Source: Tillandsia leiboldiana (taxonomy: Eukaryota > Streptophyta > Magnoliopsida > Poales > Bromeliaceae). Taken from it: a stretch of 64,000 bases of DNA. This document shows, one piece after another, positions 31,961-47,000 of this stretch (position 1 is the first letter of the stretch; each line of letters begins with the position of its first letter). The stretch spans positions 44,869,345-44,933,344 of the forward strand of contig CM055063.1 of assembly GCA_029204045.2 (NCBI GenBank), in the 5' to 3' direction. Both the position numbers and the translations under genes were made by a program. The notes beneath the pieces are model-generated. The model did no database searches, was not told the DNA's origin, and worked only from the letters and a program-made list of their open reading frames with translations.

Positions 31961-33996
31961 CTATCTCATGAATGACATATGTAGGACCTGTGAATCCGCG
32001 ATCAAACAGATCGGATACTCAAACCAGATATCACATCACATTTGGGAACCCTCCACGAGTGGATCAGGGAATGCCAAACCCTCTCATAGCTATGTCGGAG
32101 AACCCTCAACGACCCTATCTGATAATGCACATCCATGGCTAAGTCGGGACCCCTCCACGACCCAATCTGCCAGAGCCCAATCTCTCGAAATCAAGTCGGA
32201 GAACTATCTCCACTACTAAAATCAGATATACCAATCCATGATCTAGAATAATCCCACCAGGGATCTCAACTCACCTGACACTAGAAGCTCGTCACACAGA
32301 GCTCTAAAAACTCCGGCCCCCGGCACGAGGATACATGCATCCTGAACCTACTCAAACCCTCTGGAAGCTCACAAATTACCCAAAACTATTTTTAAAGTCT
32401 CAATTTATTAAAATCGTCCCGCCGATTTTTAAATACGGTTCAGATGCCAATCTAATGTCAACTATTCATGCAACTAGTGTCAATTTATCCTAGATCATGC
32501 TAAATATCTGGGCCCATAATTGTGTTTTCCATGATTTTCTAGGCAACTATCAGATTTATCAGCTATATAAATATTAAGCTAAACATGATCAACATGCATA
32601 CAATAGCTTTAGAAGGCATTCCATATATTTCGTGAGAAATTCCAACCCACCTCAAATGCATTCCGTAGGCAACGCTGAAGTCGGAGCTCCGCACTGCTCA
32701 CTGACAAAATCCTGCAGGAACGCCCAAAACCGCATCGCATGTGCGCGCACACTGTCGCGGTCCTCAGAAAGTATCCCCGGAAGCTCGGACGAATCCCTCG
32801 ATCCTCTAATGAAATCGGCTCGACCTCCGGCCCCTTGCTGCCCCTCTCACAGCACACGCACACACTCACGCACATCGCGCCCCGCACGCCTCGAACTCCG
32901 CGCTGAGAAAAAATCCAGAGCTCACAGCATCAATGCCAAGGATGGAGAGAATAATCCAATTAAGCTCAAACCTCCACAAAATCCATCTAAGAAATCCAAA
33001 CTCATGCTTGAACAAATCAAGAGCACTTACCTCCTTTGTGGCCAACTCGCCGTGCGGCTGCAAGCTCGATCCCAAGCTGCAGAAACACTAAGCTCCATCA
33101 ACTCTCCTCTCAATCTCCTCACTCTCTTTATCTTCTTCTCTTTTCTTTCCTTACTTTCTTTCTATCTTTCTTCTCTTTTCCTTGTCGTGGAGAAGAAGCA
33201 GGGGCTCAATAATAGAGGGTCTAAGAAATGGGAGAGGAAATTACCAAAATGCCCTCACTCAAAAAAAAAATCCAACGTGCTGATTCTGGGGCAAAAAATC
33301 AACTGGGTACCGGTACCACTAATTGGGTACCGTTACCAGCCCATTAGTTCCGGAACTCCCACTTCGGTTCCGGAACACAAGGCCTAGTTCCGAACCAAAA
33401 CCCCTGTTCCGGAACTCAGCCTCCAAATGCCAAAATCCGAAGTCTGAAGCTCGGGTTCTCTCGCTGACAACTCACTTTCTGTGTCCAGAAGCTTCTCTGC
33501 ACCACTCTAAGAACTCCCGAACCTCACTGTAAACAGAAATACACATGTCCAAAGCTTTTCCCACTCAAAAGCTCGACGGTGGAGTCGGTGCTCAATCCCA
33601 CAATCCGGTACTCTCACAAGAAGATCCTTACTTGCCAAGTCCAACTCACTTTTTTTTGGTCTTCGGGGCCTCCGCATCAGTACGTATCCACCCGAACTCC
33701 GCTGTAAACAGGAAATACACATGTCTCAACACTTTCCAAATTCCTACGTGCGACCGCGGAGTCGGTTTTTATCCAAACCAAATATTCCACAAATACTTAA
33801 TGCCCCGAAATCACTGATTCAACTGGGCTTCCAAATTTCGACGTGCTGACTCTACTTTCCATCCTGATGGATTTTGCGTCGATCCGAAATAATCAGAACT
33901 CATCTGTAAGCCCAAATAGAACACGCCCAAGGCGATCACTCCGCACCACGCCATCTCGCGAGGTCGGTACACTCAACAAAGTTCCAGTAATCTACA
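31961..33996 (-). repeat. Element C left LTR, partial (second assembly copy, error-rich)
   Basis: Starts at the equivalent of 12166. It carries left-LTR variants (TCATGAATGACATATGTAGG) and not the right-LTR ones, so it is the left LTR again. Many indels lie within the first kilobase after the gap. Palindromes are at about 33307-33416, one damaged. Confidence 0.88.
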
Positions 33997-36900
33997 CTCT
34001 CCCCTCCTTAAAAAGGTTTCGTCCTCGAAACCAGATAAATCCACAACTCAGGAGCGTGTCTCAATCAATGGGGATCGAAAATCTGAACTCATCCTTAGGC
34101 CCTCAAATGGCCTTTCACACTCATCATGATGGCTCCACTGAACCTTCGCTCAGGGTAAAAACCCGACTGCATAACCTTCTGTCTCACCAGCAATAATTGT
34201 ATCGGTAGCTCATGATGACTCAGATCCTCGCCAATTGCCAAAGAAGTGAGATCCAAAACAAGCGGTGATAAAATACTCGCGGACCAAGCTTCCCGCGTAA
34301 ACTCAAATCCTCGCATCCCAGCGAATAGTGGTTTCCAGAAAACACGATCTCCAAAACCAAAACTCTACGCTTGCCATTGGCATAAAACCTCCGTTGCTCC
34401 TTAGCAACTAAAAGCTCAAGTTCCACACACAGCTCTCACATCCATCCACAGGGGAAAATTTTCCAATATTGGAAACCCCACACAAACCCTTAGATCTCAA
34501 TTCCAAGTTCCCAAAGTGGCGACCAACAATCGAACACTCATTCCAGGGTTGCACTGTTCACCTAACCAAGGCATACTGTCCATAATGTCCATGCCGAGAT
34601 AATACTATAGGATATCAATCCAACAGTTCAAATAACTCTGTCCACCGGCGTTGCCTCAATCAAAGTCCTCCTGAGTAACCCTGTACTTCAGGCTCAAGGA
34701 TCTCTGAATATTCCATAACATCTCTATCACGGCAATATCCGGATCAATGCTGGTATTTTCCTCAGCTTTGCCTCTTGCAAGCTACACACTAGCCTTGCAT
34801 CATTCAAGAGCTTCTGATCTCTGTTATTAACATAGGTCTAGGCCCAACCCAAACGGTATCACTCTTCGTTGGGTCCTCTGTCACTCTTGCAGCTGTAATC
34901 ACATGGCCTAATCACTAAATCTTTCGAAGTCCAAGAGCAACTCTCACAGCTTGGCAACAACTCTTCTCATAGAAGTTGCAGCTTTAACCTCAAGTGATCC
35001 TCGTGCTCTAAGTCACCTCGGAAACCAATCCAAATATAATCAAATCAACTGGCCCTGTATAAATCAACCTCAACGACTGGTACAGCAACTCAGTGTAGAG
35101 CTCAACTCATGCCGGTACAACAACCCGGTCCAAGTACTACCGGAGCACACAATGCCTCAAATCCAAAAGGCAGCAGGGCCTTAGTCAATCCACTTGACCG
35201 CGCTGCAAGCTTATAATGTCCCTATCGGGTTCAGAACACTGTCTGGCACAATCCTCGGGAAGAAGGCTCCATAGCGCTAACCGATCTCAGAAAAGGGCAT
35301 CAATCAAAACACAAACCAAACCTGTCTGTGTTCGAACCGTCTCAGAACCCTCACCGTTGTGCACTCACAACATGGCATCACGGCCGTGTACCAACGGCGT
35401 GGCATCACCACCGTGTATCATCAGTGTGGCATCAAACTCAAGTATCAATCTCTCGGATCCTCACTGTCGTATCCCCACGACGTGGTACTAGGTCACACAG
35501 ACCTCTCGATCCGTCAAATCTCGTAACTGCGCTAACAACTCTCTCTGTCTCACGGGTGATACTCCACGAGGTGCTGCCGAAGTTGGCGCGGTTCCCAAAA
35601 CCATGTCAATCACTATCTCGATCTCAATCTCACCAAATGGCGGCTTCGAAACCAATTCTGGTAGACTCTCACTCGAGGTCACAGGGCGATAAAATATTCC
35701 TTAGTCCTGGTGCTGCCGTAGGCACCTCCTCCTCAGTCGCCCCAACGAAGCAATACAACCACGACTCAACCTCTGTCGTGCTCTAGCATCCTGTATTAAC
35801 ACACTCCTCCTGGCCAGGTCCACGGAGGGTCATTGTCCTTCTCTCGACAATCCAGGATAACACAACGTTGGGATATCCAATCCCTATCCAACCTCATATC
35901 GTCATCTCAGAGCTGATGTAGGACTAACAACTCTAGGATCAAATCCAAGGTCCTACTATACTAGGAAGGACTGGCAACACTCATCCATGTGCTATACATG
36001 ATCTGGAACCTGATCCTCACGTGCACAAGCCAACGGTCCATCTCTAGCCCACACGAAGCTATCCCTGCCCTACTAAAACACACCCAAGCGGTGTCGGCAT
36101 CAACATGCTCCAACTCTAATGACCATAAGCAACCACACCTGGTAAGACGTGATCGACTATCCTGGCGTCCTCTAACCGGCTGCACAATCTCATCCACTAG
36201 ATGCTGGTGGCCAACGCTCTATCTGTCCCGGCGTCACGGCTCTATCAGCCTGCCGGTAAGTCGGATGAACCTCAACATCCTCAAGGGGTAGCGGGGTGCC
36301 GTCACAAGCGGCAAATCCATGAGTACCACTCTGGGACACTCTGCCTGAAAATGTCCTAACTATCCACATGAAAAGCATCGCCCCTGCCTGAGGTCTCACT
36401 ATGGCGATGAATGCGGCCCACAGCAAAAGACACAGTCATCCTAGCACTGCTGCTAGTGTCTCGCCTGTCGAGAACCTCCTGGTCTCTGTCTCCTCTGAGG
36501 CTCATGATCCTATAGCTGAATCATGGCAACCTCGCTCCACTCGACTATCCCAAATCCGACAATGCCGGACGCCTCTCTCTAGAGCTGGTCCCTCGCTCTT
36601 CGTCCTCTCAGACATGATCGCCGATCCTCCGTCAATCCATCGAGTGTGCCCAATCAGTGCATCTAAAGTGCGCTCGCCGAAATACCCAAAATGATAAACA
36701 TCTCTAAGCAGTCCCCTCTCAAACATGATCAATCTCCTGAGTCTCATCCTGGGCGACATGGGGCACTCTGCTCAACAATCATAGAAACTCACTCCAAATC
36801 CTCAACCACTCTCCTGGTGGTCCAACGGGACAAACTCGATGCCCCCAACACTCGGCGTCCCTAACCAAAGGTGCGCAACCAAATGGATCTGGATGAAACA

Positions 36901-37571
36901 AGTCCTTAACCAGCTTTTCCAAAACAACAAACCAGTTCTCGGCCTCCCAAGGCTCCAACTCTGCCCCAAAATTTGTAGGGGATGGAACTGGCGAGTGAAC
37001 AACAACCACCTGGCAACTCTCGCTGCTCCTGCACTACTCACAGTGCGATCAGGGTCGAAGTCGACGATGCTGCGGCGGCGGAGGTACTACTCACGATACC
37101 TCAGTCGATGCTCTCTGCTCAGACACGCGCATCACGCGCTCCATGATCTCATCCTGGCCCGCGTCGTCTCAACAACTGAGCTACATGGGCCTGTAACTCT
37201 CAGACCTCTCTCTCTGCTTCGTCCATTCAGCCTCCCGCTGATCGGGCTCCTCATCCAAGGTCGAACATGCCCTCGCCGCTGCACGGCGTCTCAGAGGCAA
37301 CAAGGACAACTGTCACAACCAACCAAACCTCAAACACTCTCGACCCAATCAAGCGAAAGTCTATAACATGTTAACCATTCTAAAGCATTATGTTGTCTGC
37401 CATCAACATAATTACTTTAGAGAATAAACATGTAAGATGACTCGCCCCAATCCCCAGGGGAGGTACAAACTCAATCAGGACTCTCGCTAAAGTCACGTCT
37501 CTCACGACAGTCATCCTACTGTCCAACCAATAGCCTAGGGTCTCTAAGTCCTCAATGACCTATAGTCCTAG
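33997..37571 (-). pseudogene. Element C gag-pol remnants (second assembly copy)
   Basis: Near-identical repeat of 14199-17776, including the RT-entry remnant (35488-35682), the capsid remnant (about 36779-37009, LEPWEAENWF) and the TTG in place of the gag ATG. Differences from the first copy are mainly single-base indels. It adds no new genes and probably represents the same DNA. Confidence 0.8.
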
Positions 37572-37583
37572 GCTCTGATACCA
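37572..37583 (-). other. Element C primer binding site (second copy)
   Basis: Minus strand TGGTATCAGAGC, eight bases inside the LTR starting at 37592. Confidence 0.88.
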
Positions 37584-37591
37584 CCCTAATC

Positions 37592-39551
37592 TGTCACGCC
37601 CCGGGGTCGAAACAGCGACCCGGGTTCGCGAACAGATCCGCCATCTGTACGTAAACTGCCGCACAGACGAAGCGTCTACCCTGCAAGTCAAATCTATAGC
37701 TAAAACTGTATCAGAGCTGAAATAGAACTAACAACCAAGGGCTATAGAAATCCACTGAACATCTGATGTAAATAAAAATCATCTTGATAAAAATCTCTCA
37801 ACTGTCAAAATATAAAAAAAACTCACCAATCACTCAGACTGTCCAGTACAAAAGTAAAACATAAAATACAGGGTACATCTACCTCTGACTCTCAATACGG
37901 TAAGGAAATACTCAGCCTCGTCCTCACCCCGAATTAGCTGTCTCCGCGCGAACCCAGCCGGAACAACTACCACAGGAACATGTCACCGCAGCGTGTGAGA
38001 TCTACTGCAGAAGGTAGATCTCAGTGGGTACCGTCACCAATATCCACGTATGCCCACTAAGTCTACAGGAGGCACAAAGATAGGTATGCAGATAGATATA
38101 TAAATGAAAGCAGGAAATGAGCTAAACTATATGCCATAACCATATGCTCAAGAAAACCTCTACTATGATCCCGCTATGCATACTCCCTCACTACTAAATG
38201 CCTCAAGTATCATGCTCAAAGGATACTTATCTAAGAGCGAGCTATGCAACACTTGCCCACAAGGTGCTCTCAAAACCCAAATCTCAATGACTGTCCAAAG
38301 CTGGCACAGTCGAGCTCGCGCTTGTTGTCTAGGAACGCACCTGCCCACTCCACGTGGGGCGTCCTACTGACCACTATGGACGCACCTGCCCACTCCCCGT
38401 GGGGCCTCCTACGCACCTATCCACTGCGTGTGGGCGTACTAGGCACCTGCCCCTCTCTATGGGGCGTACTATGCCCCTACCCACTGCGCGTGGGGCGTTC
38501 TGCTGACTACTATGGACCCACCTGCCCACTCCACGGTGGGGCGTCCCACTGACTACTATGAACGCACCTGCCCACTGCGTGTGGGGTGTCCTAGTCGGTC
38601 CATCTCAATCATCATCACGCATCCGGAGCGTACTCGGGGGAGTGGACCCCACCGAGCTCTAGTATCTAGTCAGTCTCACAGTACTCTCAAGAATGGCATA
38701 TGCAGGCCGTGATCCGCGATCAAACAGATCGGATACTCAAAACCAGATATAACATCACAGTCGGTAACCATCCACGACTGGATCAGGAATGCCAAACCCT
38801 CTCATAGCTATGTCGGAGACACCCTCAACGGCCCCTATCTGATAATGCACATCCATTGCTTAAGTCGGGAACCCTCCACGACCCAATCTGCCAGCGCCCA
38901 ATCTCTCGAAATCAAGTCGGAGAACTATCTCCACTACTAACAATTAGATATACCAATCCATGATCTAGAATAATCCCACCAGGGATCTCAACTCACCTGA
39001 CACTAGAAGATCGTCACACAGAGCTCTAAAAATCCACTCGGCCCCTGGCACGAGGATACATGCATCCTGAACCTACTCAAACCCTCTGGAAGCTCACAAA
39101 ATTACCAAACTATTTTTAAAGTCTCAATTTATTAAAATCGGTCCGCCGATTTTTAATACGGTTCAGATGCCAATCTAATGTCAACTAATCATGCAATCTA
39201 GTGTCAATTCATCCCTAGATCATGCTAAAAATATCTGGGGCCCATAATTGTGTTTCCATGATTTTCTAGGCAACTATCAGATTTATCAGCTATATAAATA
39301 TTAAGCTAAACATGATCAACATGCATACAATAGCTTTAGAAGGCATTCCATATATTGTCGGAGAAATTTCAACCCACCTCAAATGCATTCCGCAGGCAAA
39401 CGTGAAGTCGGTGAAGCTCGCACTACTCACTGACAAAATCCTGCCGGAACGCCCAAAACCGCATCGCATGTGCGCGCACTGTCGCGGTCCTCGGAAAGTA
39501 TCCCCCGGAAGCTCGGACGAATCCCTCGAGTCCTCTAATGAAATCGTCTCG
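37592..39551 (-). repeat. Element C right LTR, part before element D (second copy)
   Basis: Repeat of 17797-19760, ending in the TCTCG target site (39547-39551). The CCCAC/GTGGG hairpin array is at about 38337-38592. Confidence 0.92.
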
Positions 39552-40887
39552 TGTTTGGGTCGTATATAATACGGATCTAATCGGGGAAGAAACACCTAGA
39601 GGGGGGTGAATAGGTGTAAACGTATAAACACTCAAAAATCGTTGCGATAAAAACCCAATGCGGAAATGAAAATAACTCGCAAGATTTTTACGTGGAAAAC
39701 TCCATCATCGGAGTAAAAAACCACGGGACCGATAACACGGCAGAAATCCACTAGAATTAAAACACGTACAAGGTGATTTACCGTACACACTTACGACTCA
39801 CCCTTTTCCATACGCTCCTAGAGGATCTTCTCCGCTCGCTCCAGACGCTTCTCGAATCCACGATCTGCGCCCAACGCCGAATCCACGGCGTCCAACGTCG
39901 AATCCACGACGTCCGACCGAATCCACGGTCTTCACCCAATAGCACCGTTCGAATCCACGAACGTGCCTCGCTCCGAATCCACGAGAGCGATTGAACCTTG
40001 AATCCACAAGGACACGCGAATCCACGCGCCGATTTTTGGGGTAAATCGTTGTTTTTGGGTGGTGATGATCCGCCGAATACTTAGATCAAAGATAGATCGG
40101 AAATACCATCTAAGTATTCATTAGTTTGATTCAACTCAAGATGTGAGTATGAAAACCTAGAATCAAACTAATCAATATAGATGAAGAAACATAGAGTATT
40201 CTCTAATGATTTCCTTTCTTCTCTATATGTGGATCTATAGCGTATAGGATGATATATGAAAATGACGGCTATGTGGATTGACCCTAGAAAGAAAGAGATA
40301 GGGTCTATTTATAGGTTAGAAACCCTAGGAAGGAGATAAAAATCAAAAACCAACCATTTCTGGAATTTTACGGACGGCGATCCGGATCGAGATAACTGAG
40401 GTCCGGATCGTCATAACGAAACAGCCAATTCCAGAAAACGAAGGTTGGGATCCGGATCATGTGACTACGATCCGGATCGTTCATACAGTTCACCAAACAT
40501 CAACGTTCGGGATCCGGATTGCGAAGCAAGATCCGGATCGTTCAAGGTAGATGGTAAACTCAACGTTCGGGATCCGGATCAAGAGACTACGATCCGGATT
40601 GCGACGATGTATGAACGAACCACCTTCGGGATCCGGATTGAACAGCCTGATCCGGATCCTGAACATGTCCCAAGTCCAGTTTTTTGATTTTTATGCAATG
40701 AAAGATTCTTCCAAGTGTTTCTACACTACAAGAAGTATTCGGATCACACAAATTCTTTAGTTAAACATACCTGATCCTTTTGAATTCTTCTTTCTTGAGA
40801 TTGAGTTTAAATGATCCAACTTTCTTCACCTTCAATCTTCAGGACTTGAAACTTTCACGAAACTACGCCAACTCAAATTCCGTAACA
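39552..40887 (-). repeat. Element D 3' LTR (second copy)
   Basis: TATA box 40305-40314, palindrome array 40380-40657, eight-hairpin array 39852-40028. An extra T near the LTR end (GTTTGGG) is probably an error. Confidence 0.94.
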
Positions 40888-40902
40888 ATCTCCCCCTTTG
40901 GC
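40888..40902 (-). other. Element D polypurine tract (second copy)
   Basis: Minus strand AAAGGGGGAGAT just before TGTTACGG. Confidence 0.85.
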
Positions 40903-41748
40903 GGTTTCGTGACAAAACATAGATCCACTAAAGAAAATTCAAAAAGATATTTTTGTTGCTATCACCATACAACAAAAATTTACAATGGAGATCCAAAATA
41001 CAATACATGAGTTAAACTCCTAAAACAGACTCTAGACTTAGACATCTGTACTCTCTGCAAAAAGAAATCATTCTTGACAAAAGAGATCGTTAGATACCTC
41101 AAGAATTTTGTATCATTCAAAAACCACAAACAGAGATGAAGTTTAAACTCATTTATACTTACCATGACATTTATATTCAGATATGTAAACTGATCATAGT
41201 TAAACAAACACCAACATATCTTCTTTGCACGTAAAAACCAAATGTCATGAACATGTTTGTGACAAACTTATATATATATAGATATGTAATTGATCAGAGT
41301 TAAGAACCAACATATCTTCTATGCAATCAAAAACCAAGTGTCACAAACTTGTTAGGTGAACATCAACTTGTTAGTTATATTACATGCCCAAATAGTTAGC
41401 AAATAGTTAGTCGAGACATGCAACAAATCACAAGATAAAAACCAAAAGTTGAAGTTGAGATCATACTTACCTTGATGTATACAAAATCTTCATCATCAAG
41501 ATTTTCACAATCAATTGTTCAAGTCCCTTACCTGATGTTCATTCACATCATCATCATTGTTCAAAGTTCTCAACAACTCTCTCCCCCTTTTTGTCACAAA
41601 CAAAGCCAAAATGTAGTTAAGACTACGAAATGTTAGGAGAGTGAAAAAGTTCCAATAAAACGTAAACCTGAGAACTAAGCTAAAAGTAAGTATAAGACTA
41701 AATCCTAAAACCAAATCCTGCACAAAAAGAAGAAAAGGAAGGTGCAGT

Positions 41749-42365
41749 TCAGTCGGGAGGAGTCAGAGCTGGTACAACTGAGCTTGCTCAAAATCCCTTT
41801 AAGCATTGTCGAAATAGTTGAGCACTTCTTCTTGATCTTCTTCTGTTTAGAGGAAAGTTGCTGAAGTTCCTTTGACATTCTTTCTTGTTCAGCAGACAGT
41901 CTTTGTTGTTCCTGTCGAAGCGATTTCAACACATCAGCGTCTGTAGCCTGTCTCTTCGAGTGTGATGGATGCTGTGTAGATGCAGATGGAGCATCCGGTC
42001 CCGTAACCCATGGATATTCAGTTTGTAGAATTCCAGAGAGTGAGCGAGCTCTGGTGAGAGGCCCACTAGGCTGATTTTCACTCCATTGGACAGTCTTCCG
42101 TCTCGTATATTGTTTGGTTGTTGAGGTAGATTTCATTAATCTTTTTCCTTTGGTAAATTTCCTGTTTTCCTCATCAATCTTCCGTTGAACATCTTTGAAA
42201 AATTCGTCCCATTCTTCATCATCATAGTCTGAGCTGTCTTCCTCTGCGTTTTTTCGTCTTGTTTTGAGTTGAATCATCTGGTTCCCTTTTAACAGATGTA
42301 CTTGTGTGCATCATTGAAACCAGGAGAAGGATTAACCAAGAGAAACTCACTGAATTAAGTGCCAT
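41749..42365 (-). pseudogene. Element D third ORF (second copy, frameshifted)
   Basis: Same gene as 21963-22577. An extra T in a run near 42250 shifts the frame after the acidic start, and an extra G near 41755 changes the C-terminus. Signal-like N-terminus, basic middle and coiled coil are all recognisable in the two frames. Since both indels are in homopolymers, the other copy is the better guide. Confidence 0.65.
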
Positions 42366-42892
42366 TGAACAAAATGCTTGAGTAAAGAAGGTGTCCTGTG
42401 AAAACCAACTCAAGAACACAAAAATTCTTAGTTTTCAAAAATTGAAAAAATTGTACCCAAACAATCATAATCATGTAGTGAGACTAAGAATCAAATTAGT
42501 TTTGCAGAAGGACTTTTAAAAATAGATCAATTGCATGAATTTCGAAAATCCTTATTATATGCCCTAAAACCGAAATTTTAGAAATTGAAGCCTAAAAATC
42601 CGTTAATCAGGAGAAAACCTAGCATATAATCAAAACTAAACAACCCAGAGTTCTTATTTCAAAAGAAATTTGATCAAAAACCATCCACAAACAAATCAAT
42701 CCAAGAATTTCGTACGTTTGAGGAGGAAAAGAGAAAAAACGGTGAAAAACCGAGATTTTGATCAATAAAACTTACTTGGAACAGAAGAACTTGAGTTAGA
42801 AAGCTTCCAAGGAGGATGAAATCTAGAGAGAGAGGCTCTGGAAACTTCGGAACAAAAGATTGGAGTAAAGAAATCAAAAACCCCTTTCGTTC

Positions 42893-43059
42893 CTTATAAA
42901 ACCTAGCCGCGATCCGGATCAGTTCATAACTGCGATCCGGATCGGCTACCCGCAGTAAGAAACTGCGTTCGGGATCCGGATCGGCAGATACAATCCGGAT
43001 CGTCAGCCCGCAGAAGAATTTCTGCGTTCGGGATCCGGATCATCTACCCCGATCCGGAT
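42893..43059 (-). promoter_or_regulatory. Second palindrome cluster upstream of the third ORF (second copy)
   Basis: Six ATCCGGAT palindromes in three pairs between 42912 and 43059, with a TATA-like site at 42893-42902. Identical to 23103-23269, so not a local error. Confidence 0.55.
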
Positions 43060-44001
43060 CGGCCCCAACTTTTTCTTTAGAAAATTTCAGAGAAATTCAG
43101 GAAAATCCAGAAAAAGATTGTAAGCACAAATGTGTATCAACTTTAAACAAAATCATCGTTTCATACAACAAGAATTAGATTATGCCAAATCTATCAATAA
43201 TATCCAAAAATGAAACGAAAATTTACAAAAATTAAATCCCTTAAAGTTGAACACCTTCAATCACATCTAATTTGATCTTATGTGTAATGCCTTTATCAAA
43301 TCATCAATTCAGTAAAGAAAATGAAATACAAAGATCAATAGATGTTTGAAATCCCAAATATGGTAGATAATATTTCTAGACAATCTGTTGAAGAGAGTGG
43401 CTCTTTGAGCATCTTTCTTTAAAATCCCACCTTATACCAACCTTGAAATTTGACAGAGTCAAGTATTTCAACATGCATGTTACTTAATCAAAAATTTGAA
43501 CAACCATGCTTGGTATACATGTGGTAGCTGCACACAATACTCGGACGACCGAGGTGGTAGCTCTTTCCTCCATGTGGTGGTAGTTTTCACACTCCTCATT
43601 GGGATGTAACTCTTTCCACATCTTTTGAGCATTTTACATTATCTTTGACTCCCCCTCAATTGGCTATCAATTATTTAAGATATAAAGTATTCAACCAAAA
43701 ATTGATCTCGATTTCATACTCGACTAAACAGTCAAATAAGATAATGACTATACCAAGAGATCATAGAGAGAGAGAAATTGACTTTGATCACTTTAGAAGA
43801 TGATTTAATTAACATAAATGATCATTGCAACAGTGAAATATTATGATGGCAAAAGCATAATAAATTTCTAAATGTGCGAAAAGATGCAATTAAAGTCAAT
43901 TATGATCTATGCTCAATTAATGTCCTATGTACAAACATAGATAAAGAACAAAACAAAAACAAATACAAAACCTATCCTAAGCAAAGATTTCAAAAAGAAG
44001 A

Positions 44002-47000
44002 TTATTTCAAGGAAAGCATCCCAATTGCTTTTCGTAAATGAATAAAACGTTTTTGATCCAAAGGTTTTGTTAAAAAGTCAGCTAATTGATCCTCAGTTGA
44101 AATATATGAAAGTTGAAGAGTATTTGATTCAACTAGCTCTCTAAGAAAATGATATCTAAGTTCAATATGTTTTGTTCTAGAGTGCAACACAGGGTTTTTA
44201 GAAATGTTAATTGCACTTGTGTTGTCACAAAGAATTGTTACCGAAGATGCTGAAATGCGGAAGTCACTCAATACGCTTTTCATCCAAATGAGTTGAGTTG
44301 AGCAACTTCCAGCTGAAATGTATTCCGCTTCGGCAGTCGAGAGTGCTATGCAATTCTGCTTTTTACTGTGCCATGCAACAAGGCAATGGCCAAGATAGAA
44401 GCATGCACCACTCGTGCTTTTCCGATCATCCACTGATCCTGCCCAATCGGCATCTGAGTATCCAACAATATCCAAACTTGTTCCCATAGGATACCAAATT
44501 CCGAAATTAATTGATCCTTTGATATACCGGATGATCCGTTTCACCGCTTTCAGGTGAACCTCCTTTGGTGCTGATTGATATCTCGCGCAAATCCCAACAC
44601 TAAAGGATATATCCGGGCGACTAGCCGTGAGGTAAAGTAGACTTCCAATCATACTTCTATACAGTTTCTCGTCTACATTCTCACTATGTGATTCACTTCC
44701 AAGTCCCTTGTGGCTAGTTCCCATTGGAGTTGGAAAATCTTTACAATTTTCTAGATCAAACTTTTTGACCAACTCCATTGCATACTTGGATTGACTCAAG
44801 TGAATACCTTCATCATTTTGTTTAATTTGCAATCCAAGGAAATAAGACAGTTCGCCCATCATGGACATCTCAAATTCGCTTTCCATGGTCTCCGCGAATT
44901 TAGAAGCATCATTATCTTTTGTTGCACCAAATACAATGTCATCGACATAGATTTGTGCTACAATGAAATTATTTTGATAATGCTTCACAAAGAGAGTCCT
45001 GTCAGCTCCCCCTCGAGTATAGCCCTTCTCCAAAAGGTGCTTTGTTAACCTTTCGTACCATGCTCGCGGTGCTTGTTTCAGACCGTAAAGAGCCTTTTTC
45101 AAACGAAAAACATGGTTAGGTTGTTTATGATCTACAAAACCTTTCGGTTGAGCTACATAAACTTCCTCATTTAAAAACCCATTTAGAAAAGCGCTCTTGA
45201 CGTCCATTTGAAATAATTTGATTTTAAAATGACAAGCAATAGCAAACAATATACGAATGGACTCGAGTCTAGCTACAGGGGCGAAAGTTTCGTCAAAGTC
45301 TATACCTTCTACTTGAGAGTAGCCTTGAGCAACTAGTCGTGCCTTGTTCCTGATGATAGTACCATCTTCATCTTTCTTGTTCTTGAAGATCCATTTGGTA
45401 CCTATCACATTATGTTGCTTTGGAGGCTTCGTTAATTCCCAGACTTTGTTTCGCTCAAATTGATGGAGCTCTTCCTGCATTGCTTTAATCCAGTAGTCAT
45501 CCTGAAGAGCTTCATCTATTGTCTTTGGTTCGATTAAAGATACGTAGCAAGCAAATCCGCAAACCAACTGCCTTCGAGTTCTAACTCCTTCTTGTGGATC
45601 TCCAATGATGTTCGATTCCGGATGATCCTTGGAGATTCGTAGCGTTTGTTGAAACGGAGTACTCGGAGGTACACGAGATGATTCCTGCACATCAGATAAA
45701 CTAGAAGAACCATTAGATGCATCATTAATATTGGAAGTGTTATTATGAGAAGATGCACTAGCAGGAGAATCATCATCTAGAGAGATATCGAGGGTAGATT
45801 TTTCAGATTCAAAATGAGAAGCTTCATCTACTTTAACATTTATAGATTCTACGATCGTCTTAGATTCAATGTTAAATACTCGATATGCTCTGCTATTCGT
45901 AGAATAACCCAAAAAGATCCCTTCATCACTTCGAGAGTCGAACTTTCCAAGATTTTCACGGTCACGTAAGATGTAACATCGACTCCCGAAGATACGAAAG
46001 TACTTGATGTCCGGTTTTCTACTAAACCACAGCTCATATGGTGTATTCAAGGTTCCTGGGCGCAAATACACTCTGTTAATGACATAGACAGCGGTGTTCA
46101 CAGCTTCAGCCCAAAAATGTAGCGGTAATTTCCGGCTATGAAGCATCACACGCGCCATCTCTTGAACAACCCTGTTTTTGCGCTCAACAACACCATTCTG
46201 CTGAGGTGTATAGGGTGCCGAGAATTCATGTTTAATGCCATTTGAAGTACAAAAGTCAATGAATTTTGAATTTATGAATTCTCCACCCCTATCACTTCTA
46301 ACACGAATGATCTTTTCATTCTTTTCAATCATAATACGATGGCAAATCTCATGAAAAGAGTCAAACGTATCAGCTTTCTCTCTCAAAAATGCTACCCAAG
46401 AAAACCGAGAGAAATCATCAACCAATAAAAAGATGTACCATTTACCTCCCAAAGATGGTTGACGGGTCGGCCCCATTAAGTCCATGTGCAAAAGTTCCAA
46501 GGGCCGTTTTGTACCAACGTGGTTCAAGTTCTTGTGTGCAGTCCTAGACTGTTTTCCCTTTTGGCAACCACCACACACAACGTTTTGTTTAAATAAAAGC
46601 TTTGGAATCCCCTTGACCACGTCCTTGTTTGAAATTCTAGTAAGTTCCTTAAAATTTAAGTGACCTAGCCTTTCGTGCCAAAGAGTTTCATTATTCAAAG
46701 CGGCTAAGTTACAATTTTCAGAAAATTTGTTAGGAACAACATAACAATTGTTTTCAGATCTAACCCCTTTTAGAAAGAAAGCATGGTCCTTATCAGTTAC
46801 AACGCATTCAACCGATGAAAAGTTAACTGAAAAACCATTGTCGCAAAGTTGACTTATGCTTATGAGGTTAGTCTTAAGGCCATCAACAAATAAGATGTTT
46901 TTCAAAATCGGGCCATCTGGAATAGCTACCGTCCCTTTTCCAACAATTTTGGAAGATCGACCGTCTCCGAAAACAACGTGTCCTCCGGAGATTTTCTCAA